Below are positions 6,119 through 8,069 of a stretch of 8,069 nucleotides of DNA, piece after piece; positions within the stretch are counted from its first letter, which is position 1; each line of letters opens with the position of its first letter. The DNA comes from Chitinophagaceae bacterium (GTDB lineage Bacteria > Bacteroidota > Bacteroidia > Chitinophagales > Chitinophagaceae): contig CANFLJ010000078.1 of the NCBI GenBank assembly GCA_947447815.1, forward strand, positions 1 through 8,069, in the 5' to 3' direction. Under the pieces are notes generated by a model, which saw only the letters and a list, made by a program, of their open reading frames with translations, did not search any database and was not told where the DNA came from. A program made the translations under genes and the position numbers.

Positions 6119-6697
6119 TTAGTTACTTACTTCATTCCAGCTTACATAATTGCTTTCTTCTCTATTATAGCCTTTGGCCTGTGTAATAGTGGTTATTCTA
6201 AAGCTCTTTCTTGGCTTCCATTGCAGGCGTTCGATAATGCTGGTATCCTTTATCTGTTTAATAGTCTGAATAAAGATATTCTTAGGTCTATCGGTCGATT
6301 CGTCCAATAAAACGGTAATATTTCTTATTTCTGCAGTTGCATTTAAAGGCGTATAAATAAACGTGTTGCTTTTGGTGGTATTATCATGAAAAGTAGATTC
6401 TCTAAACTGACTTTTCAAGGGAGCTTTAGTAATATCGAATTGTAAGAAGCTATGGGCAAACAGTTCGAAGTCTGCAACAGAGAGATTAGTAGAATCTTTC
6501 TTTTTATCTAATGTTCTTATCTTATAAATGAAATATGGTGTGGATTTAACATCCTTAATATCACTGGCAATAAAATCCATAACGGGAAGAAACCTGGTGG
6601 TATCAACAATGGTGTTATTTACGGCCGTATTGTGCGACTTACAGGAACTAATGAATATTATCAGCAGAAAAGAACCAGAGATAAATAACTTGTTCAT
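6119..6697 (-). CDS. Putative lipoprotein of unknown function
   Basis: I do not recognise a family. The 192-residue product begins with a lipoprotein signal peptide (MNKLFISGSFLLIIFISSC), so Cys19 should be lipidated and the mature protein anchored in the envelope. The rest is polar, with alternating hydrophobic patterns suggesting beta strands (FIYKIRTL, SNTFIYTPL, AEIRNITVLLDES, SFRITTITQAK) and no repeats or catalytic motif I can name. It might be a small beta-sheet lipoprotein comparable to those encoded beside outer-membrane proteins in this phylum. It lies 21 bases after the beta-barrel-like gene and one base before uvrC, so it is probably made from the same mRNA as both. Coding is supported by the signal peptide and the tight packing. 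No Shine-Dalgarno is evident. Confidence 0.8.
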   Translation of the reverse strand: MNKLFISGSFLLIIFISSCKSHNTAVNNTIVDTTRFLPVMDFIASDIKDVKSTPYFIYKIRTLDKKKDSTNLSVADFELFAHSFLQFDITKAPLKSQFRESTFHDNTTKSNTFIYTPLNATAEIRNITVLLDESTDRPKNIFIQTIKQIKDTSIIERLQWKPRKSFRITTITQAKGYNREESNYVSWNEVSN

Positions 6698-6718
6698 ACT
6701 ATACTAACGAACTTTCAA

Positions 6719-8023
6719 TTAAAATGTTTTAACTATACCCACTTTAAGACCAATATCCCAGCGATGCTCCTTGATGGAATATATATCCTGATAAGTAGTT
6801 AGCCATTGATACCTGAATTGCGGTGCGGCAAACCAGGTAATTTGTTTATTGGTATAATTGAAGGATACCTCTACAGCAGAATTCAGATTCCAGTTTCTGG
6901 TAAACTGACTGCCTTTGCTGTAGTACTTATAATCGGTACTCAGCACGTAGGTATTATCCTCCATTACATAAGTTGGTTGCAAGGTAGCCCCAATGCCGAT
7001 GCTGAATTTATTGTGCTGTATACAATCCCATTGAATACCCACTGGCAGCGATAGTTGGTACAAGGTATTCTGAAGAGCAGCAGTGCTGGTGCCCGTAGTT
7101 GCGTATTGGGCATTAGCAGAAACAGAATCCAGCTTATTATTTTTAACATAAGCATAATTAGCCACTCCACTAGCCTGAAATGCATCGGTAGAATACTGTG
7201 CTATATTCAACTGTAACCCAGCCTTTAGTTTCAATCTGCTGTTCAAGGCATAACGGGTACCTATACCTATTTCCTTACCCATCATAGGGTGCTGATTGAC
7301 TATTGTATTGATGTTCTTAGCTGCTATATTATCACTGAATGGATTGTTGCGATAGATATCCCTGTAGTAAGTAAGTCTTGACTTATCGTCCGAAAGACTT
7401 CTGTAACTAATAGATGGGGTAACGTATGCTTCCAGAGAGAATTTACTGGTAGTCTTTGGCTTTATAGCTTTAGGACTATTATCAGTTGCTTTTGAAATAA
7501 CTTTTTTAGCAGTCAAACCAGTCAATTCTGTCACTACCCTATCAGGCTGACTCATAGGCGAGGTAAGCAGGTGTTGCAAGGCAATAGTCCCTTGTGCCTT
7601 ATTGGGTTCAGCCATGTCCACTGAAGCAGATTCAATATTTTGTTCATCAGTTCCAGTTAATTCATTTGTATTTGGAGAAGAAACAGAGAAGATAGTACCA
7701 CTATTATGCTGTGGTACAATCTTATTTCTAACAGATAATTCAGTAGACCCAGTATTATCTTTTGTATTTGTTTTGGAGGAAGGAGTCGAATTCTGCAAAT
7801 ATGCTTGTGCAGCTCCGTTCTTTACAGGTAAGTAATACATCACTAATGAATAAGGAACAAATAGCATCAAGAGGGTCAATGCCCAGAGTGCCCAGCGGTA
7901 ATGTGGCCGAACTTCTTTGCTAATCCTATCCCAAACGTCAGCGGATGGAGTCATTCTGCTGTACTCCAGTTCTTCGTTTAGAAAGTCCTCTAATTCAAAT
8001 TCCTTGTTATCGTCAATAATCAT
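6719..8023 (-). CDS. Inner-membrane-anchored protein with C-terminal outer-membrane beta-barrel-like domain
   Basis: The 434-residue product has no cleavable signal peptide. Residues 1-42 are acidic and probably cytoplasmic, with the pattern TPSADVWDRISKEV (25-38) seen in Bacteroidota anti-sigma-like and related membrane proteins. Residues 43-65 form one membrane helix (RWALWALTLLMLFVPYSLV). Residues 66-194 are a Ser/Thr/Asn/Lys-rich linker without obvious fold. Residues 195-434 show alternating strands rich in Tyr, Gly and aromatic girdles (FSLEAYVTPSISYRS, KEIGIGTRYAL, LKLKAGLQLNIAQY, YQLSLPVGIQWDC, FSIGIGATLQPTYVM, AVEVSFNY, ITWFAAPQFRYQWL) and end in phenylalanine, as outer-membrane barrels do. 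Whether the domain inserts in the outer membrane or stays periplasmic is unclear. Such genes often follow an ECF sigma factor gene, which would lie past the right edge; this is unverified. It heads the three-gene run ending in uvrC. Confidence 0.78.
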   Translation of the reverse strand: MIIDDNKEFELEDFLNEELEYSRMTPSADVWDRISKEVRPHYRWALWALTLLMLFVPYSLVMYYLPVKNGAAQAYLQNSTPSSKTNTKDNTGSTELSVRNKIVPQHNSGTIFSVSSPNTNELTGTDEQNIESASVDMAEPNKAQGTIALQHLLTSPMSQPDRVVTELTGLTAKKVISKATDNSPKAIKPKTTSKFSLEAYVTPSISYRSLSDDKSRLTYYRDIYRNNPFSDNIAAKNINTIVNQHPMMGKEIGIGTRYALNSRLKLKAGLQLNIAQYSTDAFQASGVANYAYVKNNKLDSVSANAQYATTGTSTAALQNTLYQLSLPVGIQWDCIQHNKFSIGIGATLQPTYVMEDNTYVLSTDYKYYSKGSQFTRNWNLNSAVEVSFNYTNKQITWFAAPQFRYQWLTTYQDIYSIKEHRWDIGLKVGIVKTF

Positions 8024-8069
8024 TTAGTGCTGTAAAATTCAATTCATCTTAAAATAAATGAAGAAGCAA
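8024..8069. other. Right edge: region upstream of the minus-strand run
   Basis: Read on the minus strand, all three frames meet a stop before the ATG at 8023, so an upstream gene may end here but cannot be identified. No TAnnTTTG element was found, which fits transcription starting further upstream. Confidence 0.4.

Noticed and set aside
6806..7835. Several plus-strand and shifted minus-strand open frames inside the beta-barrel-like gene
   Set aside because: They lie wholly within a longer frame with coherent strand pattern and have no signals or motifs of their own.

Overview
The window reads as chromosomal DNA of a Bacteroidota bacterium, most likely close to the Chitinophagaceae (inference). 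The sequence is AT-rich, Shine-Dalgarno motifs are weak or absent, and there is a textbook Bacteroidota promoter of the form TTTG-N19-TAnnTTTG. Two lipoproteins carry SxxC-type lipoboxes, and one protein joins an inner-membrane anchor to a C-terminal beta-barrel-like domain, an architecture typical of the phylum. No tRNA, rRNA, CRISPR array, transposase or phage gene was seen.

Left part, plus strand (58-2824): a tightly coupled pair made of a HlyD-type membrane fusion protein and a TolC-type outer-membrane channel. Together they supply the periplasmic adaptor and exit duct of a type I secretion or efflux machine. The inner-membrane energised component is not in the window and probably lies to the left.

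Middle, plus strand (2825-4310): a spacer rich in seven-base T-rich repeats, a small RlpA-like lipoprotein with a promoter almost touching its start codon, inverted copies of the same heptamer right after its stop, and a metallo-beta-lactamase-fold hydrolase. The gap between the hydrolase and the convergent uvrC holds a consensus promoter, about 60 bases of leader-like sequence and a strong hairpin followed by a T tract, all on the plus strand. This looks like a free-standing small RNA gene and is the best candidate here for something undescribed.

Right part, minus strand (8023 down to 4309): three genes in a compact run. They are an inner-membrane-anchored beta-barrel-like protein with an anti-sigma-like N-terminus, a small lipoprotein of unknown function, and uvrC, the excinuclease subunit of nucleotide excision repair. 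Spacings of 21 bases and 1 base suggest cotranscription, so a DNA repair gene appears to sit downstream of two envelope genes. The run probably begins beyond the right edge, since no promoter was recognised in the 46 bases upstream of the first gene.

No gene-free stretch exceeds 300 bases. The longest are 2825-2978 (heptamer repeats) and 4181-4308 (small RNA candidate). Functions are assigned from motifs read by eye; no database search was possible.
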